From Prochloraceae cyanobacterium PL24a_bin.78 (lineage in GTDB: Bacteria; Cyanobacteriota; Cyanobacteriia; Cyanobacteriales; JANQIW01), in NCBI GenBank assembly GCA_028281945.1, contig JANQIW010000012.1, positions 1 to 64,000 of the forward strand: a stretch of 64,000 bases of DNA. The letters run 5' to 3'. The notes below the pieces were generated by a model that was given only the letters and a program-made list of their open reading frames with translations, had not been told where the DNA came from and ran no database searches. This document shows, one piece after another, positions 1 through 10,786 of the stretch; position 1 is the first letter of the stretch; every line of letters begins with the position of its first letter. A program made the translations under genes and the position numbers.

Positions 1-110
1 GAGATTGAGGGATTGGGGAATTGGGAGTTTAAGCGAGGAGAGAGTAGGCAAAATAAATTATTGTTGATTATCCTTGATTTAGGGTGTTTAACTCTAGCAT
101 GACAATAGAC
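1..110 (-). repeat. Copy of a composite intergenic repeat (minus orientation, cut by window edge)
   Basis: A G-rich tract (positions 1-50) is followed by TATCCTTGATTTAGGGTGTT and then AACTCTA near position 95. Read on the minus strand, the module order (gagtta, then ccctaaatcaaggataa, then a C-rich tract) matches the copies at 52330-52482 and 38382-38640. Seen by direct comparison within the window; where the copy begins beyond the edge is unknown. Confidence 0.55.
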
Positions 111-163
111 AAATTAATATAAGAATTATTGAATTACATTTTGTAACTATCAGTAAATTATGA

Positions 164-2032
164 TTACTTTCTTTTCAACCAACGCCAAATTTTAACTATT
201 AATTCTTCAATCCAAAGAATAATTTTATCAAGCCATCCTAAAATTCTTTCTAATGGATGTTTAACATAGCCGCTAGAAGTAGCATTAGTTTCGAGATAAT
301 CTTTTTCTTCTATTTGGTTTTGGTTAGAATCTAGTTGACTTTCAGAAGAGACTAAAGTAGTTAAATTAGAAATTTGTATTGTTTCATCTATATTTTGAGA
401 ATGATTTTGAGGATAATTTTGAGTATTATTTTCAAATTCGGCTAATTTTTGAGATTGAGATGGTTTCTGTTGTTGAGATAGAGATTTTTGTTGTTTCTTA
501 AAATTTAACTTACTAAGATTTCTTTTAATACTTTCTCCTAAAGAATTTCTGGCAATTTTAGGGGAATTAGGAGGAAGATTTAATTGTTTTAATTCAGAAG
601 ATATTGTTTGATTTGATGATGGATTTGATGATGAATTTGATGATGGTGATAATGATAAATCTGATGGTATTAAAATAGAATTCTCAGAATTGTTAGCCTC
701 AGAATTGTTAGCTTTTGATTTACCAAATAAATCTTTCCAAGATAGCCAGTTTTCTTTTTCTATATCTGGTTTAACTTGTGGTTTAACTTCCAGTTTAACT
801 TCTTTAACTTCTGGTAATAATGGTGTTGATAATGATGATAATGATAATGGTAAACTAGTCTGATTTTGGGATGAATTAGAAGTAATAATAGTATTTTTCT
901 TTGAAGATAATTCTTGTTGAGATTGAACTAAAAAATAGTCAATAGCAGCCCAAATTAATGTTTGAATTTTATAGGGATTCGATGGTAAAGATGATCGATA
1001 AGATGTCTTGAATTGTTGTCTTAAATTACCAATTTGATCTCCCATTTGATACTTTAAATTATTTGCATATACTAATGGTTTAGTTTCTAAAGTAGCCATA
1101 GTATTATCAATACTAGCTAAAACAATTGAAAGTTTTTCTTGTTGAATTTCGGGTAAATTTGAGCCTGAAGGAGATTGAATTTTAACCAGATTTGATTCTC
1201 CAAAAATATCCAGAGAAATAGCTACTTTTCCTGTTTCCATCCAACTCATTACTTCCCAAAACATTCTAATTGGAGTTAATAAATAAGGATTATTAATGGC
1301 AATTTTAGATAAACCTTTCTTAGATTTCCATGGATTTTTGCTAGGTTTAATAGCAACTTGATTTCGAGAGTAATAAGCGATTTCTAAATTAATTCTATGG
1401 GCTAATTTTTGTTGTTGTTTTTCAGTAAGAATATCGAAAATCTGATTTTCATTAGATACCAATACTAAACTCTTTTTTTCTAGTAAGGAAGCAACTCCTT
1501 GAATAATAATTTGATCGGGTGATTTTAATTGTGAATCTATATTTGAATCAGAAAGCTGACTATTATTATTAGTAGTAATTACTTCGATAATTTGCTTTTG
1601 GTTTTGCTTTTGGTTTTGCTTTTGCTGTAATTGAAAATTTTCAGAAGTAGATAAAGAATCTGATAAATTACTTGATACAATATCTAAATTTTCTTCTGGC
1701 AAACTCAAAGGAGATAACCAAGGTTTAACAGTTTTTAATACTTGTTGAATTGGCTTATCTGACTTTGGGATTAATTGTCTTTTCTTGGCTAATGATAATT
1801 TTTCTTGTGGTTTTTTTTGTTTATGTAATATTTTTTCCTCTAATTGTTTACCTCCTAAACGACCAGTTTGTACTAAAATATAAATGGGATATAGTAAGAT
1901 TTGGATTCCCCAAGATGCTGCTACTTTAAACTGTCTTACAGTTTTTTCAAACTGATTATTTAGCTTAATATATTGGCGATTAATAAACCTAAATAATCTA
2001 CTTTTGTAAAAGTTATTATCAGAAGATGGCAT
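164..2032 (-). CDS. Hypothetical cyanobacterial protein with low-complexity middle
   Basis: I do not recognise a named family for this 622-residue product. Residues about 38-60 are hydrophobic and could be one membrane-associated helix. The middle is very rich in Gln, Asn and Ser, with QKQNQKQ-type runs near residue 140 and SNPSSN runs near 470, and looks disordered. The last 30 residues form an aromatic and basic amphipathic segment (ILWIEELIVKIWRWLKRK). A more ordered stretch around residues 180-380 is probably the conserved part. The ATG at 2030-2032 is the first in the frame. No operon partner is obvious: glyS lies 252 bases upstream on the same strand. No function is assigned. Confidence 0.75.
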   Translation of the reverse strand: MPSSDNNFYKSRLFRFINRQYIKLNNQFEKTVRQFKVAASWGIQILLYPIYILVQTGRLGGKQLEEKILHKQKKPQEKLSLAKKRQLIPKSDKPIQQVLKTVKPWLSPLSLPEENLDIVSSNLSDSLSTSENFQLQQKQNQKQNQKQIIEVITTNNNSQLSDSNIDSQLKSPDQIIIQGVASLLEKKSLVLVSNENQIFDILTEKQQQKLAHRINLEIAYYSRNQVAIKPSKNPWKSKKGLSKIAINNPYLLTPIRMFWEVMSWMETGKVAISLDIFGESNLVKIQSPSGSNLPEIQQEKLSIVLASIDNTMATLETKPLVYANNLKYQMGDQIGNLRQQFKTSYRSSLPSNPYKIQTLIWAAIDYFLVQSQQELSSKKNTIITSNSSQNQTSLPLSLSSLSTPLLPEVKEVKLEVKPQVKPDIEKENWLSWKDLFGKSKANNSEANNSENSILIPSDLSLSPSSNSSSNPSSNQTISSELKQLNLPPNSPKIARNSLGESIKRNLSKLNFKKQQKSLSQQQKPSQSQKLAEFENNTQNYPQNHSQNIDETIQISNLTTLVSSESQLDSNQNQIEEKDYLETNATSSGYVKHPLERILGWLDKIILWIEELIVKIWRWLKRK

Positions 2033-2185
2033 GATTTATTATAGAGTTTATAAAATTGATTTGTTATTGTTAAAATTTAATAGATCCTAATCTAACACAA
2101 CTATACATTAAAAAATATCATGAGCTAATTGTAGATCATAATTCAATTCAAATCAAGACAAATATTCGTAAACAATGAAGAATTG

Positions 2186-2213
2186 AATTGATAATAAACA
2201 ATTGATAATAAAC
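2186..2213. repeat. Short tandem direct repeat, 14-base unit, two copies
   Basis: AATTGATAATAAAC occurs twice head to tail in the spacer between glyS and the hypothetical gene at 164-2032, flanked by further AATTG fragments. It is a small AT-rich tandem repeat with no visible role. Confidence 0.6.
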
Positions 2214-2284
2214 AATTAACAAAGGAAGAAATATTGGATTTCCATTAATAAATCTTCCCCATTATTGGCAGTTTTCCCTAAAAA

Positions 2285-4420
2285 TTAACTTTTAACAATT
2301 GCACCAAAATCTGCCAAAACCCTAGCATGATTTCGCAATAAACCTAACAAATTCAAGCGATTAGCTTTAATCTCTGGATTCTCATCCATCACTAAAACAC
2401 TATCTTCACCATCAAAAAATTTACTAACTGTAGGCGCAATTTCAGTTAAAGCATCTACTAATAATTCATAATTACTTTGCGATCGAGCTTTTTGAGTTTT
2501 AGGGACTAAATCTAAAATTGCCTGATAAAAAGCCTGTTCTGAACTTTTTTCAAATAAATCAGTTCGTACAATATTAGTAGGTTCTAATTCTTTAGTATCC
2601 AAATCCCCTTTAATAGCTAAACGAGTAGAACGATTTACCGTCTCATAAATAGCATCTAATCGCTTATTATCACGAATAGATTGAAGGAAAGAAGCTCGAT
2701 CGCGAACATCCAATAAGTCATCAAAAGCCCTTTGAGTATATTCAATATCATTTTCCCCTAAAACAGCATTAACCAAATCATAATCAATACCTTTCTCATC
2801 CTGCAATAAAGTTTTAATACGGATAACAAAAAACTCTTCTAAAGCTTGCAATGGTGACTCTTTATCTGGATGAGAAGTGATAAAATCATTAGAAGCCTGT
2901 CGAATAATCTCCCCTAAATCAATTTTTAAATTCCCATGCCAAATAATTTCAATGACAGAATTGGCTGCACGACGCAATGCAAAAGGATCACTGGATCCTG
3001 TGGGTATCATACCTAAGCCAAAAATACTCACTAAGGTATCTAAACGATCAGCAATACCCACCACTTGGCCGGTAAAAGATTCTGGCATCAAATCATCTGC
3101 GCCTCTAGGCAAATAATGCTCAAAAATTCCCTTAGCCACATTTGCCGATTCCCCACTAATCAAAGCATACTTCTCTCCTATTACTCCTTGTAACTCTGGA
3201 AATTCGTACACCATTTGAGTAACTAAATCTGCCTTACACAATAAAGCCGTACTTTCAATTTCCCCAGTTTCTTCTTTATTTAAATTCAATTGTTCTGCGA
3301 TCTGCTGGCTAATTACCAATATACGATCAACTTTATCCCGAATCGAACCTAAATCTTCCTGAAAAGTTACATTTTCTAATTGAGGAAGATAACTCTCAAA
3401 AGATTCATCTGTATCAGCTTTATAAAAAAACTTAGCATCAGCTAACCTAGCACGAATAACTCTTTCATTCCCTGCCGCAATAATTTCAGATTTAGCAGGA
3501 TCCCCATTAGAAATAGTAATAAAATTAGCCATAATTTGATCATTGATTTTAATCGGGAAATAGCGTTGATGAGTTACCATCACCGTAATAATTACCTCTG
3601 GTGGTAAATCCAAAAATTCAGTATCAAACTTCCCAACTACTGCCGTAGGCCATTCCACTAAATTAGTTACTTCAGCTAATAAATCTGGAGAGATTTCTGC
3701 AATTCCTCCTAATTCCTTGGCAGCAGATTCAATTTGTTGCTTAATTTTATTTTTGCGCAAGAGATAATCTACTTCTACGTAAGCTTTCTGCATACAATCT
3801 AGATAATCTAAAGCTTGAGGAATTTCTATAGGATGAGGATTTAACACTCGATGTCCATAAGTTTTACGATTAGTGGAAATTTTTGTCGAACCATTTACCA
3901 ATTCTATAGGAAGTATTTCCTCATTCCATAATGCAACTAAAGTTCTAATTGGACGAGGAAAGCGAATATCTCCATCTCCCCATCGCATAAATCTTCGTCC
4001 TTCTAAAGATGTAATCCATTTAGGTGTTAGTTCTTTTAAGATTTCTTTTGTCCATTGTCCCTGAATTTTTTTGTTAACAAAGATAAATTCTCCTTTTTCT
4101 GTATCTCTTATCTCAAAATCTTCTATACTTATACCTTGTTTTTTCGCAAAACCTTCCGCCGCGTTGGTAGGTTTACCATCTTTGAATGCTGATTTTACAG
4201 GGGGTCCTTTTAATTCTTCTTCTCTATCTTCTTGTTTTTCTGGTAATCCTTTTATTAATATGCTTAAACGACGGGGGGTCCCGTAGATTTCAATTGCTTC
4301 TGGATTTAGATATTCTTCCTCTAGATTCTTTTGAATATTGGTATTCCATTGAGTTATCGCCTCATCAACGAAAGATGCTGGTAATTCTTCCGTACCTACT
4401 TCTAATAAAAATGTAGCCAT
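2285..4420 (-). CDS. glyS: Glycine--tRNA ligase, beta subunit
   Basis: This is the beta chain of the bacterial alpha2-beta2 glycyl-tRNA synthetase, which charges tRNA-Gly in the cytoplasm together with GlyQ. The 711-residue length is normal. The N-terminus has the family signature [13 protein letters not shown]. The catalytic-subunit-associated core ([19 protein letters not shown] near residue 140) and the HD-like segment (VTHQRYFPI near 280; [13 protein letters not shown] near 480) are visible. The C-terminal 120 residues form the DALR-type anticodon-binding region and end [18 protein letters not shown]. The glyQ partner is not in the window, as is usual for cyanobacteria, where the two genes are unlinked. 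Nothing looks truncated. Shadow reading frames on the plus strand are ignored. Confidence 0.97.
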   Translation of the reverse strand: MATFLLEVGTEELPASFVDEAITQWNTNIQKNLEEEYLNPEAIEIYGTPRRLSILIKGLPEKQEDREEELKGPPVKSAFKDGKPTNAAEGFAKKQGISIEDFEIRDTEKGEFIFVNKKIQGQWTKEILKELTPKWITSLEGRRFMRWGDGDIRFPRPIRTLVALWNEEILPIELVNGSTKISTNRKTYGHRVLNPHPIEIPQALDYLDCMQKAYVEVDYLLRKNKIKQQIESAAKELGGIAEISPDLLAEVTNLVEWPTAVVGKFDTEFLDLPPEVIITVMVTHQRYFPIKINDQIMANFITISNGDPAKSEIIAAGNERVIRARLADAKFFYKADTDESFESYLPQLENVTFQEDLGSIRDKVDRILVISQQIAEQLNLNKEETGEIESTALLCKADLVTQMVYEFPELQGVIGEKYALISGESANVAKGIFEHYLPRGADDLMPESFTGQVVGIADRLDTLVSIFGLGMIPTGSSDPFALRRAANSVIEIIWHGNLKIDLGEIIRQASNDFITSHPDKESPLQALEEFFVIRIKTLLQDEKGIDYDLVNAVLGENDIEYTQRAFDDLLDVRDRASFLQSIRDNKRLDAIYETVNRSTRLAIKGDLDTKELEPTNIVRTDLFEKSSEQAFYQAILDLVPKTQKARSQSNYELLVDALTEIAPTVSKFFDGEDSVLVMDENPEIKANRLNLLGLLRNHARVLADFGAIVKS

Positions 4421-4835
4421 TTTTCCTATTTTGTTATATGTTTAACTTTAGTTTTGATTTCAGCCCAATTGCTAGTAAAATTCAGTCTAGCTTAATTAGG
4501 AAATTAATCAGTAGCTAATCATAACAAATTTCATAGATTATTTTTTGTGGATTTGCTTATAAAAAAAACAAGCCATAATTGTTAACAAAATCCATATAGC
4601 CTAACCCAAGAATACTATTAAAACTAGATATTCTTTAGATTAGACAATCCTTCAAAAGATTTTTTATTCTATTTTATTTCTATATTTAATTTTATTAAAT
4701 AGATTAATGTAATACCATTATTTTATAGTTAAAAAATGATAAATTAAAGTTATTTTATAGTGGTATGAACTAATTAATATACCTAAATAAATATTTTTAC
4801 ATATGCTAAAAGCTAACATAAATATATTATCTAGA
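4421..4835. other. Intergenic spacer, no gene seen
   Basis: About 415 very AT-rich bases lie between glyS and the kinase gene, both on the minus strand. I see no convincing reading frame, RNA gene or strong hairpin. Promoter elements of glyS must lie at the left end, but none can be placed with confidence. Confidence 0.5.
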
Positions 4836-6203
4836 TTATTTTTTGGAAAATTTCTGATAAAGAGGACGAAAAATAGCTGTTAATGCCATCCATACCACCC
4901 CGCCAAACAATGAAGCCAAAATCACAATAATGATTGCCATCTCCCGATTTTGAATTATGTTATTTAAATCTGGAATGAGACAAACTATCACTAAACTAAT
5001 AATAGCAATAATCAAAAGTTCTACAATTTCCAGTCTCTGGCGATATTGAAGATAAATTAAACCTCCCAAAGACATTCCCCACAAACCAATAGCAATTGGA
5101 TAAGAAGGAGATATACTAGTTAAAGCAATGTAACATACTGCACCTTCAACCCCTGTAAAAGCAGCACTGCTAAATACTTTGACTAAACTATTTTTATTAG
5201 ATTTTGAGCTTTTTCTCGAGCTTTTATGTCCAATATTTGTTAGTCTTGTTTTTAAATCCAGAGGCTTAAGATATTTAAGTACTTCTTGGGCTGACTGAAA
5301 GCGATCTCCCGGTGAATGTTGGAGCATTTTATCTAACCCATCAGCTAATCTATCGCTTACTTTCGGGACTTTCTCCCGCCATTGCCATTCATTAGAGTTA
5401 GAATTATATAAATCTTCTGGTAATTCTCCCGTTAATAAACGTAAACAAGTAGCAGCTAAAGCATATAAATCTGTCGAAGGAAACACCCTACTCCCCGTCA
5501 TTTGTTCTGGAGGAGCGTACCCTGGAGAATAAATGCCAGTCGAACTTGAATGTCGTCCTACCGTTACGTGTTTAACAGCACCGAAATCTAGAAGAAAGAG
5601 ATTACCATCCTTATCCCGCATAATATTAGAAGGTTTAATATCGCGATGAATCGACTTTTTCTCATGTACAAATTGAAGAACAGGTAACATTTCTTCTAAC
5701 ACATGGCGAACATCTGCTTCCTTAAACTTACCTTTTTCCTCAAGTTCTTCTTCTAGATCCTTCCCATCAATAAACTGTTGTACCAGATAAAAGAATTGAT
5801 CTTGTCCATCACCTTTAGTACAAGGAACGATCAAAGGGAAAAAAGCATATAGATGGGGAATTTGATTGTGATCATTACCAAATTTTTCCAAACTATCAGC
5901 TTCTCTTTCAAATAATTCTTGAGCAATTTCCAACTCTGGTGGACTTAAATCACCATCAGGTTGAAACTGTTTTACCACACATTCACGCATAGTTGGCGTA
6001 AAACGATCCTTTGCCAAAAATGCCGCTCCAAAACCCCCCTTCCCTAACAATTTAATTGGTAAATAACGCCCTGCTAAAATTAAAGGCATTCCACAGCTTT
6101 TACAATGTTTTTGTTCTACTGCTCTAAGGTTGGAGGGATTATCTAAATCATGGTATTCATTGTGAGGCTGAATACAGCCCGGACGAGTGCAAATAATTTC
6201 CAT
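4836..6203 (-). CDS. Membrane-anchored Ser/Thr protein kinase with N-terminal zinc-ribbon-like motif
   Basis: This is a Hanks-type kinase that phosphorylates protein Ser/Thr residues. Residues 5-37 carry two cysteine pairs (C5, C10 and C34, C37, the second in CKSCG), a four-Cys arrangement found ahead of many cyanobacterial kinases. The kinase domain follows: glycine loop GKGGFGAAF at 54-62, lysine in VVK at 78, catalytic HRDIKPSN from 186 and DFG at 206-208, so it should be active. After about residue 345 come several hydrophobic segments, probably four membrane helices, that anchor it in the inner membrane. It is 455 residues long. The neighbouring rbcR (upstream, same strand, 78-base gap) gives no clue to its substrate. 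Confidence 0.93.
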   Translation of the reverse strand: MEIICTRPGCIQPHNEYHDLDNPSNLRAVEQKHCKSCGMPLILAGRYLPIKLLGKGGFGAAFLAKDRFTPTMRECVVKQFQPDGDLSPPELEIAQELFEREADSLEKFGNDHNQIPHLYAFFPLIVPCTKGDGQDQFFYLVQQFIDGKDLEEELEEKGKFKEADVRHVLEEMLPVLQFVHEKKSIHRDIKPSNIMRDKDGNLFLLDFGAVKHVTVGRHSSSTGIYSPGYAPPEQMTGSRVFPSTDLYALAATCLRLLTGELPEDLYNSNSNEWQWREKVPKVSDRLADGLDKMLQHSPGDRFQSAQEVLKYLKPLDLKTRLTNIGHKSSRKSSKSNKNSLVKVFSSAAFTGVEGAVCYIALTSISPSYPIAIGLWGMSLGGLIYLQYRQRLEIVELLIIAIISLVIVCLIPDLNNIIQNREMAIIIVILASLFGGVVWMALTAIFRPLYQKFSKK

Positions 6204-6281
6204 ATTTAATATAAAAATTGTTGACGATCAAGCTTATTGTAATTGAGTATCCTAAATTTAATATTAACCAAAAGCATCAAG

Positions 6282-7268
6282 CTAGACAGGCTCTTGCTGA
6301 TAATTTAAGTTATCTTTATATATTTTATCAAGTCCATCAAGTTTCGAGCCATCAGAAAATAAAGGTAAAATCTCTTTAATAAAAGCTTCCGCGGCTTTAG
6401 AGCGATAACGATTAGGATTTATTATTACTGATAAAGTACGCTGTACTTCTACTTTTTCAATCTTAACATGGTGAATAATTCCCATCTGTAACTCTTTTTC
6501 GATGGCATATACAGAAACAAAAGCAGCACCTAATCCAGATTGAACAGCATTTTTAATGGCCTCAATAGAATTAAGCTCCATTTCAATTTTAAGACGTTTC
6601 GTATCAATATCACACTTACTTAAAACTTGATCTATCACCTTACGGATCGTAGATTGAGAATCCAAAGTAATAAACCCTAGTTTGTATAAATCCTCTTTTT
6701 GAATCATTTTTAATTCAGCCAGAGGATGAAATACCGGTAAAATTAAAGCCAACTCATCTTGAGCATAAGGAATTATCTCTAAGACTTCATTAAGTTCTCC
6801 CGGTACTTCGCCACCAATGATAGCCAAATCCACTTGACCATTAGCAACCCCCCATGAGGTACGACGAGTAGAATGCACTTGTAATTGTAAAGAAACATCA
6901 GGATATTTTTGGCGAAATAAACCAATCATCCGAGGCAATAAATAAGTCCCAGTAGTTTGAGATGCTCCCACAATTAAAGTTCCCCCCTGAAGATTTTGCA
7001 AATCCTCAATGGCACGACGGGTTTCTTGACAGAGGTTAAGGATTTTTTCTCCATAATTTAGAAGCAAATATCCCGCTTCTGTTAATTGAGCCTTGCGTCC
7101 ACCTCGATCGAAAATAGGTACATTTAACTGTTTTTCTAAATTTTGTACCTGAAGACTAATAGCCGGTTGTGAAACAAAAAGACTATCAGCAGCCCGCTTA
7201 AAACTTCCCTCAGCAGCAATAGCTTTAAGAATCCGAAGTTGATCTAAAGTAAAAGGAATATCTGTCAT
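6282..7268 (-). CDS. rbcR: LysR-family regulator, RbcR/Ycf30 type
   Basis: This LysR-type activator closely resembles cyanobacterial and plastid Ycf30/RbcR, which controls Rubisco and carbon-fixation genes. Residues about 8-67 form the winged helix-turn-helix ([36 protein letters not shown]). The substrate-binding fold runs from about 93 to 300, beginning [19 protein letters not shown] and containing the [19 protein letters not shown] segment typical of the RbcR group. The 328-residue length is normal. It is divergent from the NnrU/Z-ISO-like gene, with only 46 bases between the two starts, so the short spacer probably holds both promoters and a LysR site. The RbcR assignment is from remembered family sequence; a closely related LysR such as NdhR is less likely. 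Confidence 0.85.
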   Translation of the reverse strand: MTDIPFTLDQLRILKAIAAEGSFKRAADSLFVSQPAISLQVQNLEKQLNVPIFDRGGRKAQLTEAGYLLLNYGEKILNLCQETRRAIEDLQNLQGGTLIVGASQTTGTYLLPRMIGLFRQKYPDVSLQLQVHSTRRTSWGVANGQVDLAIIGGEVPGELNEVLEIIPYAQDELALILPVFHPLAELKMIQKEDLYKLGFITLDSQSTIRKVIDQVLSKCDIDTKRLKIEMELNSIEAIKNAVQSGLGAAFVSVYAIEKELQMGIIHHVKIEKVEVQRTLSVIINPNRYRSKAAEAFIKEILPLFSDGSKLDGLDKIYKDNLNYQQEPV

Positions 7269-7314
7269 AGCTCATTTATTAAATATATATTAGGCCAACC
7301 TACTCAATACTCTA

Positions 7315-8133
7315 ATGTTATTAATCCATAGCATTTTCATCTTTGCTGAACTTGACAGTATCACAACTTCAGGCTCAAATATTTTAAGATCGTTAACATC
7401 AAATTACAATCAAATGATATTTCAAGAAAACTGGCTAACATCTAGCCACTGGATTATGTTAGGACTATTAGGTGGATTTGCCGTGGCCCATAGTGGTTTA
7501 GCTGCCTTAAGGAATAGAGGAGAACAATTAATCGGGATCAGATTATATCGAGTCTTATTTGCTTTAGTTAGTCTTCCATTGGCAACTATTTTGATTATTT
7601 ACTTTTTTAATCATCGTTATGATGGTTTATTACTTTGGCAATTACAATCATTTTCTGGAATAAATATTCTCGTTTGGATTCTATCTGCCATTTCTTTTAT
7701 ATTTCTCTATCCTGCTACTTTTAATTTATTAGAAATAGCCGCCATTTCTAAACCCCAAGTCCATCTTTACGAAACAGGTATAATTCGTATTACTCGTCAT
7801 CCTCAAATGGTAGGACAAGTTATTTGGTGCATTGCTCATTGTCTCTGGATTGGTACTTCCTTCACCATTTTAACCTCTTTTGGCTTAATTGCACATCATT
7901 TATTTGCTGTTTGGCATGGCGATCGTCGTTTACAATTGCGCTATGGTAAAGCTTTTGAAGCCGTTAAAGCTAGAACTTCTGTGATTCCTTTTCGTGCCAT
8001 TATTGATGGCCGTCAAACTCTTAATCTCAAAGAATTTATTCGCCCCGCCTATTTAGGAATAACTATTTTTGTACTTTTCTTTTGGTGGGCACATCCATCA
8101 TTAATTCGCTTAACAGCTATGGTAAATTTTTGA
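7315..8133 (+). CDS. NnrU-family membrane protein, probable 15-cis-zeta-carotene isomerase (Z-ISO)
   Basis: This polytopic membrane protein belongs to the NnrU family (PF07298). The segments VAHSGLAALRNRGEQLIG, LPLATILIIYFFNHRYDG and TRHPQMVGQVIWC resemble plant Z-ISO, a haem-dependent enzyme that isomerises the 15-15' bond of zeta-carotene in carotenoid synthesis; cyanobacterial relatives are reported to have the same activity. The conserved His residues in HSGLA and RHPQM are candidate haem ligands. About six hydrophobic segments are visible. The first 33 residues are atypical and the internal ATG at 7414 (M34, before FQENWL) is a plausible true start. Divergent from rbcR. The alternative is a generic NnrU protein of unknown role. 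Confidence 0.75.
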   Translation: MLLIHSIFIFAELDSITTSGSNILRSLTSNYNQMIFQENWLTSSHWIMLGLLGGFAVAHSGLAALRNRGEQLIGIRLYRVLFALVSLPLATILIIYFFNHRYDGLLLWQLQSFSGINILVWILSAISFIFLYPATFNLLEIAAISKPQVHLYETGIIRITRHPQMVGQVIWCIAHCLWIGTSFTILTSFGLIAHHLFAVWHGDRRLQLRYGKAFEAVKARTSVIPFRAIIDGRQTLNLKEFIRPAYLGITIFVLFFWWAHPSLIRLTAMVNF

Positions 8134-8313
8134 ATAGATATTTAAACAAAGTTAAAAATTGTTTTTTCAATAACTTCTACCAATCTCAGATTATAGAAAT
8201 AAGTTTGTATTGCCATTACTAATAGCTATATAACACTTATTAACTATAAATTATTACTGCTTACTTATTCTTTTAAGTATTACTAATTACTGATTACTTA
8301 ATCTATAACTATT

Positions 8314-9348
8314 ATGTCATTACCAGCAGATGATCCAGGAAAAATCCTGTACCAACATTCACCAAACTTTCCAGAATTATTAGAAAAACTAGGAATATCT
8401 TTATTTATTTCAACCTACCAAGCCGGCAAACTCATGCTAGTTAGAGCAGAAAATGGTAATCTCATCACCCTCGTGCGAAACTTTGAAAGGATTATGGGAT
8501 TAGCCTTAACCCCAGAAAAATTAGCCATAGGCACCCGCAAACAGATTTGGTTTTTACCCAATATCCCCGGAATAGCAGGAAAAGTCGAGGCTGGGAAAAA
8601 TTATGACGCTTGTTTTGTGCCCAGACAATCTCAAGTGACAGGAGATATTCGCATTCACGAAATGGTATGGTTAGGAGAAGAACTTTGGTTTATTAATACC
8701 TTATTTTCTTGTATTTGTACCCTTAATCCTAATTATAATTTTGTACCTCGTTGGCGACCAAATTTTATAACAGAATTAAAAGCAGAGGATCGTTGCCATT
8801 TAAATGGTTTCGCTTTAATGAATGGATTACCTAAATACGTTAGTGCATTAGGAATAAATAATACTCCCGGAGGATGGCGAGAAAATAAAGCATCTGGTGG
8901 TTGCTTAATAGACGTGCCAAGTAGTGAAATTGTAGCATCTGGTTTTTGTATGCCTCATTCACCGAGAGTATATGCTAATCGAGTTTGGTTATTAGATTCC
9001 GGCAAAGGTAGTTTAATTGTAGTCGATCCGAAAACAGGCTTAAGTACTACAGTCGCAAAGCTACCAGGCTTCACCAGAGGATTATGCTTCTATGATAAAT
9101 ATGCTTTTGTTGGGCTTTCTCAAATTCGTGAAAAAAAAGTTTTTGGCGGTTTGCCAATCGAGGAAGGCCATAACAATTTAGAATGCGCTATTTGGGTCAT
9201 CGATATTCAAACAGGAAATTCTGTCGGTTTTATAAAATTTGTAAGTGGTTGTACAGAATTATTTGACATTCAGATCTTAGAAAATTATAGACAACCAACA
9301 GCGATTGGCTTCCAGAAGGAAACCATTGATAAAATTTATATTTTCTAA
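8314..9348 (+). CDS. TIGR03032 family protein of unknown function
   Basis: The 344-residue protein matches the TIGR03032/DUF4915 family, recognisable from FLISTYQAGKL-like (here FISTYQAGKLMLVR), IHEMVWLGEELWFINTLFSCICTL, WRPNFITELKAEDRCHLNGFAL and GFCMPHSPR. The repeated WxxGxELWFxNT-style strands suggest a beta-propeller fold. The family is known in cyanobacteria and proteobacteria, but I know of no established reaction. It stands alone: 180 bases separate it from the Z-ISO-like gene and the IS remnant is convergent just downstream. The C-terminus (RQPTAIGFQKETIDKIYIF) appears complete, so the IS remnant has not removed it. Confidence 0.85.
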   Translation: MSLPADDPGKILYQHSPNFPELLEKLGISLFISTYQAGKLMLVRAENGNLITLVRNFERIMGLALTPEKLAIGTRKQIWFLPNIPGIAGKVEAGKNYDACFVPRQSQVTGDIRIHEMVWLGEELWFINTLFSCICTLNPNYNFVPRWRPNFITELKAEDRCHLNGFALMNGLPKYVSALGINNTPGGWRENKASGGCLIDVPSSEIVASGFCMPHSPRVYANRVWLLDSGKGSLIVVDPKTGLSTTVAKLPGFTRGLCFYDKYAFVGLSQIREKKVFGGLPIEEGHNNLECAIWVIDIQTGNSVGFIKFVSGCTELFDIQILENYRQPTAIGFQKETIDKIYIF

Positions 9349-9356
9349 TACTAACG

Positions 9357-9662
9357 TTAAGTTTTTTGAATAATTTTCATTTTTTTTTTAGGTCTTCCCG
9401 GTGATTTTCGTTCTTTTAATAAATTTTCCATTCCTCCATCCCGATACATTTTCAACCAACGATGTATTGTAGTTTCACCTTTATTTAGAAGTTGGGAGAC
9501 TTTTCTTACAGTTAAAGCTTGCTGAGATTTGAGTAAATAGAGAGTCTGTACTTTATTTTGATTTAGTACTGTTTTTTGGGATTTCATTAAATCCTTAAGG
9601 ATTTCGATTGATTCCCTAATTTCAATTGATGGTCTTCCAGACATTTTTCTACGATCGATCAA
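9357..9662 (-). pseudogene. Remnant of an IS630-type transposase (N-terminal helix-turn-helix only)
   Basis: The 101-residue frame contains a helix-turn-helix (LTVRKVSQLLNKGETTIHRWLKMY) followed by a GMENLLKERKSPGRPKK linker, as at the N-terminus of IS630-family transposases. There is no DDE catalytic domain: the frame stops after KIIQKT and the adjacent DNA is the convergent TIGR03032 gene, only 9 bases away. I see no clear terminal inverted repeats. It is most likely a decayed insertion sequence, although a small stand-alone HTH protein cannot be excluded. Confidence 0.65.
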
Positions 9663-9742
9663 TACTAACTGTATGCTTTAACTCTACCATAATTTTTCCC
9701 AAAATATATAAAGGTCGGGCAAAATTCATATCTATTTAAAAA

Positions 9743-10519
9743 TTAACTATTAAAATTAGTATAAGCACGAAAAAAGAAATAGCAAGCCAGAATTACTAAA
9801 AGAGAATTAAAACAAATTCCAACCACTTTATCAGGCAACTTAGGTAAAAAATGAGAACTAATCTGTACCCCAACTAAGCCACCAAATCCTAAAAAAATTC
9901 CCTCAAGAAAAACAATATTACCCTGTTCATAATGACCCAAACAAGCAGAAATAGAAGTAATCATAATAGCACCAAGGCTAGTTTGAATAGCAACTTTAAT
10001 TTTTTCTCCTAAGAGTAACATTTGCAGAGGAACCATAATAACTCCTCCACCTACACCAAAAATCCCAGATAACAAACCAGCACCACTACCAGTTAAAATT
10101 CGAGCTACTGTAGGATTTAATTTGGGATTTAAAGAAGCTTGAGATTGAGTAGCAAGCTTTTGACGTAAATTACTTAAATAGATATTAATTAAAAGTAAAA
10201 CACCGAAACAAAAATAGAGAATATACTGAGGAGTTTGACCAATAATATATGCTCCTAAAAAAGCTGCAATAGTGCCGGGTAAACCCAAAAAAATGACTTT
10301 TTTCCAACTTAAATAACCATTCAGCCAATTTTGAAAACTACCAGCCATGGAAGTAATAACAATAGCTAAACTACTGGTACCAACTGCTGGGCCATATTGA
10401 TAATTTAGAAAACTTAAAAAAGGCACCAAAATAATGCCTCCACCAATTCCTAATAATCCAGCAAGTAATCCTGAGAAGAATCCCCCTACCAACAAAAATA
10501 ACCAATTATCTGGTAACAT
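9743..10519 (-). CDS. TauE/SafE family sulfite/anion exporter-like membrane protein
   Basis: The 258-residue protein has the duplicated TauE/SafE architecture: each half begins with a glycine-rich membrane motif, GGFFSGLLAGLLGIGGGIILVPFL near residue 12 and GAGLLSGIFGVGGGVIMVPLQ near 150. Seven to eight membrane helices are visible. Members move sulfite, sulfonates or other organic anions across the inner membrane; the substrate here is unknown. It is divergent from the ycf33-like gene (69 bases apart). No sulfur-metabolism gene lies nearby to narrow the substrate. Confidence 0.9.
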   Translation of the reverse strand: MLPDNWLFLLVGGFFSGLLAGLLGIGGGIILVPFLSFLNYQYGPAVGTSSLAIVITSMAGSFQNWLNGYLSWKKVIFLGLPGTIAAFLGAYIIGQTPQYILYFCFGVLLLINIYLSNLRQKLATQSQASLNPKLNPTVARILTGSGAGLLSGIFGVGGGVIMVPLQMLLLGEKIKVAIQTSLGAIMITSISACLGHYEQGNIVFLEGIFLGFGGLVGVQISSHFLPKLPDKVVGICFNSLLVILACYFFFRAYTNFNS

Positions 10520-10588
10520 AGTAAAGTCTTAAACAAAAGATAGGCTAAATAGATCTAACATAAAAATTGTAATATATATAAAGTAAAA

Positions 10589-10786
10589 ATGCAGGAATTT
10601 TTTGAAAATGTTGCCCGTTATCCTCGATATTTAATAAGTTTGATTTTGGGGATTTTTATTGCTTTGTTTGAAAGACTAAAACCTTTATTTAGAAATCCAC
10701 TAACAGCAATATCTCTAATTGGATTATTATTTTCTAGCTTTATTTTTATGTTTTTTACTTTACGAGCAATGTTAGGAATAAGCTAA
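10589..10786 (+). CDS. ycf33: DUF751 small membrane protein (Ycf33-like)
   Basis: The 65-residue protein starts MQEFFENVARYPRYL and has two hydrophobic helices (about 15-28 and 40-58) separated by a basic loop, as in the DUF751/Ycf33 family of cyanobacteria and algal plastids. Its function is not established; the conservation in photosynthetic lineages suggests a thylakoid or membrane role. It is followed by a repeat-filled spacer before rbfA on the same strand. Confidence 0.85.
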   Translation: MQEFFENVARYPRYLISLILGIFIALFERLKPLFRNPLTAISLIGLLFSSFIFMFFTLRAMLGIS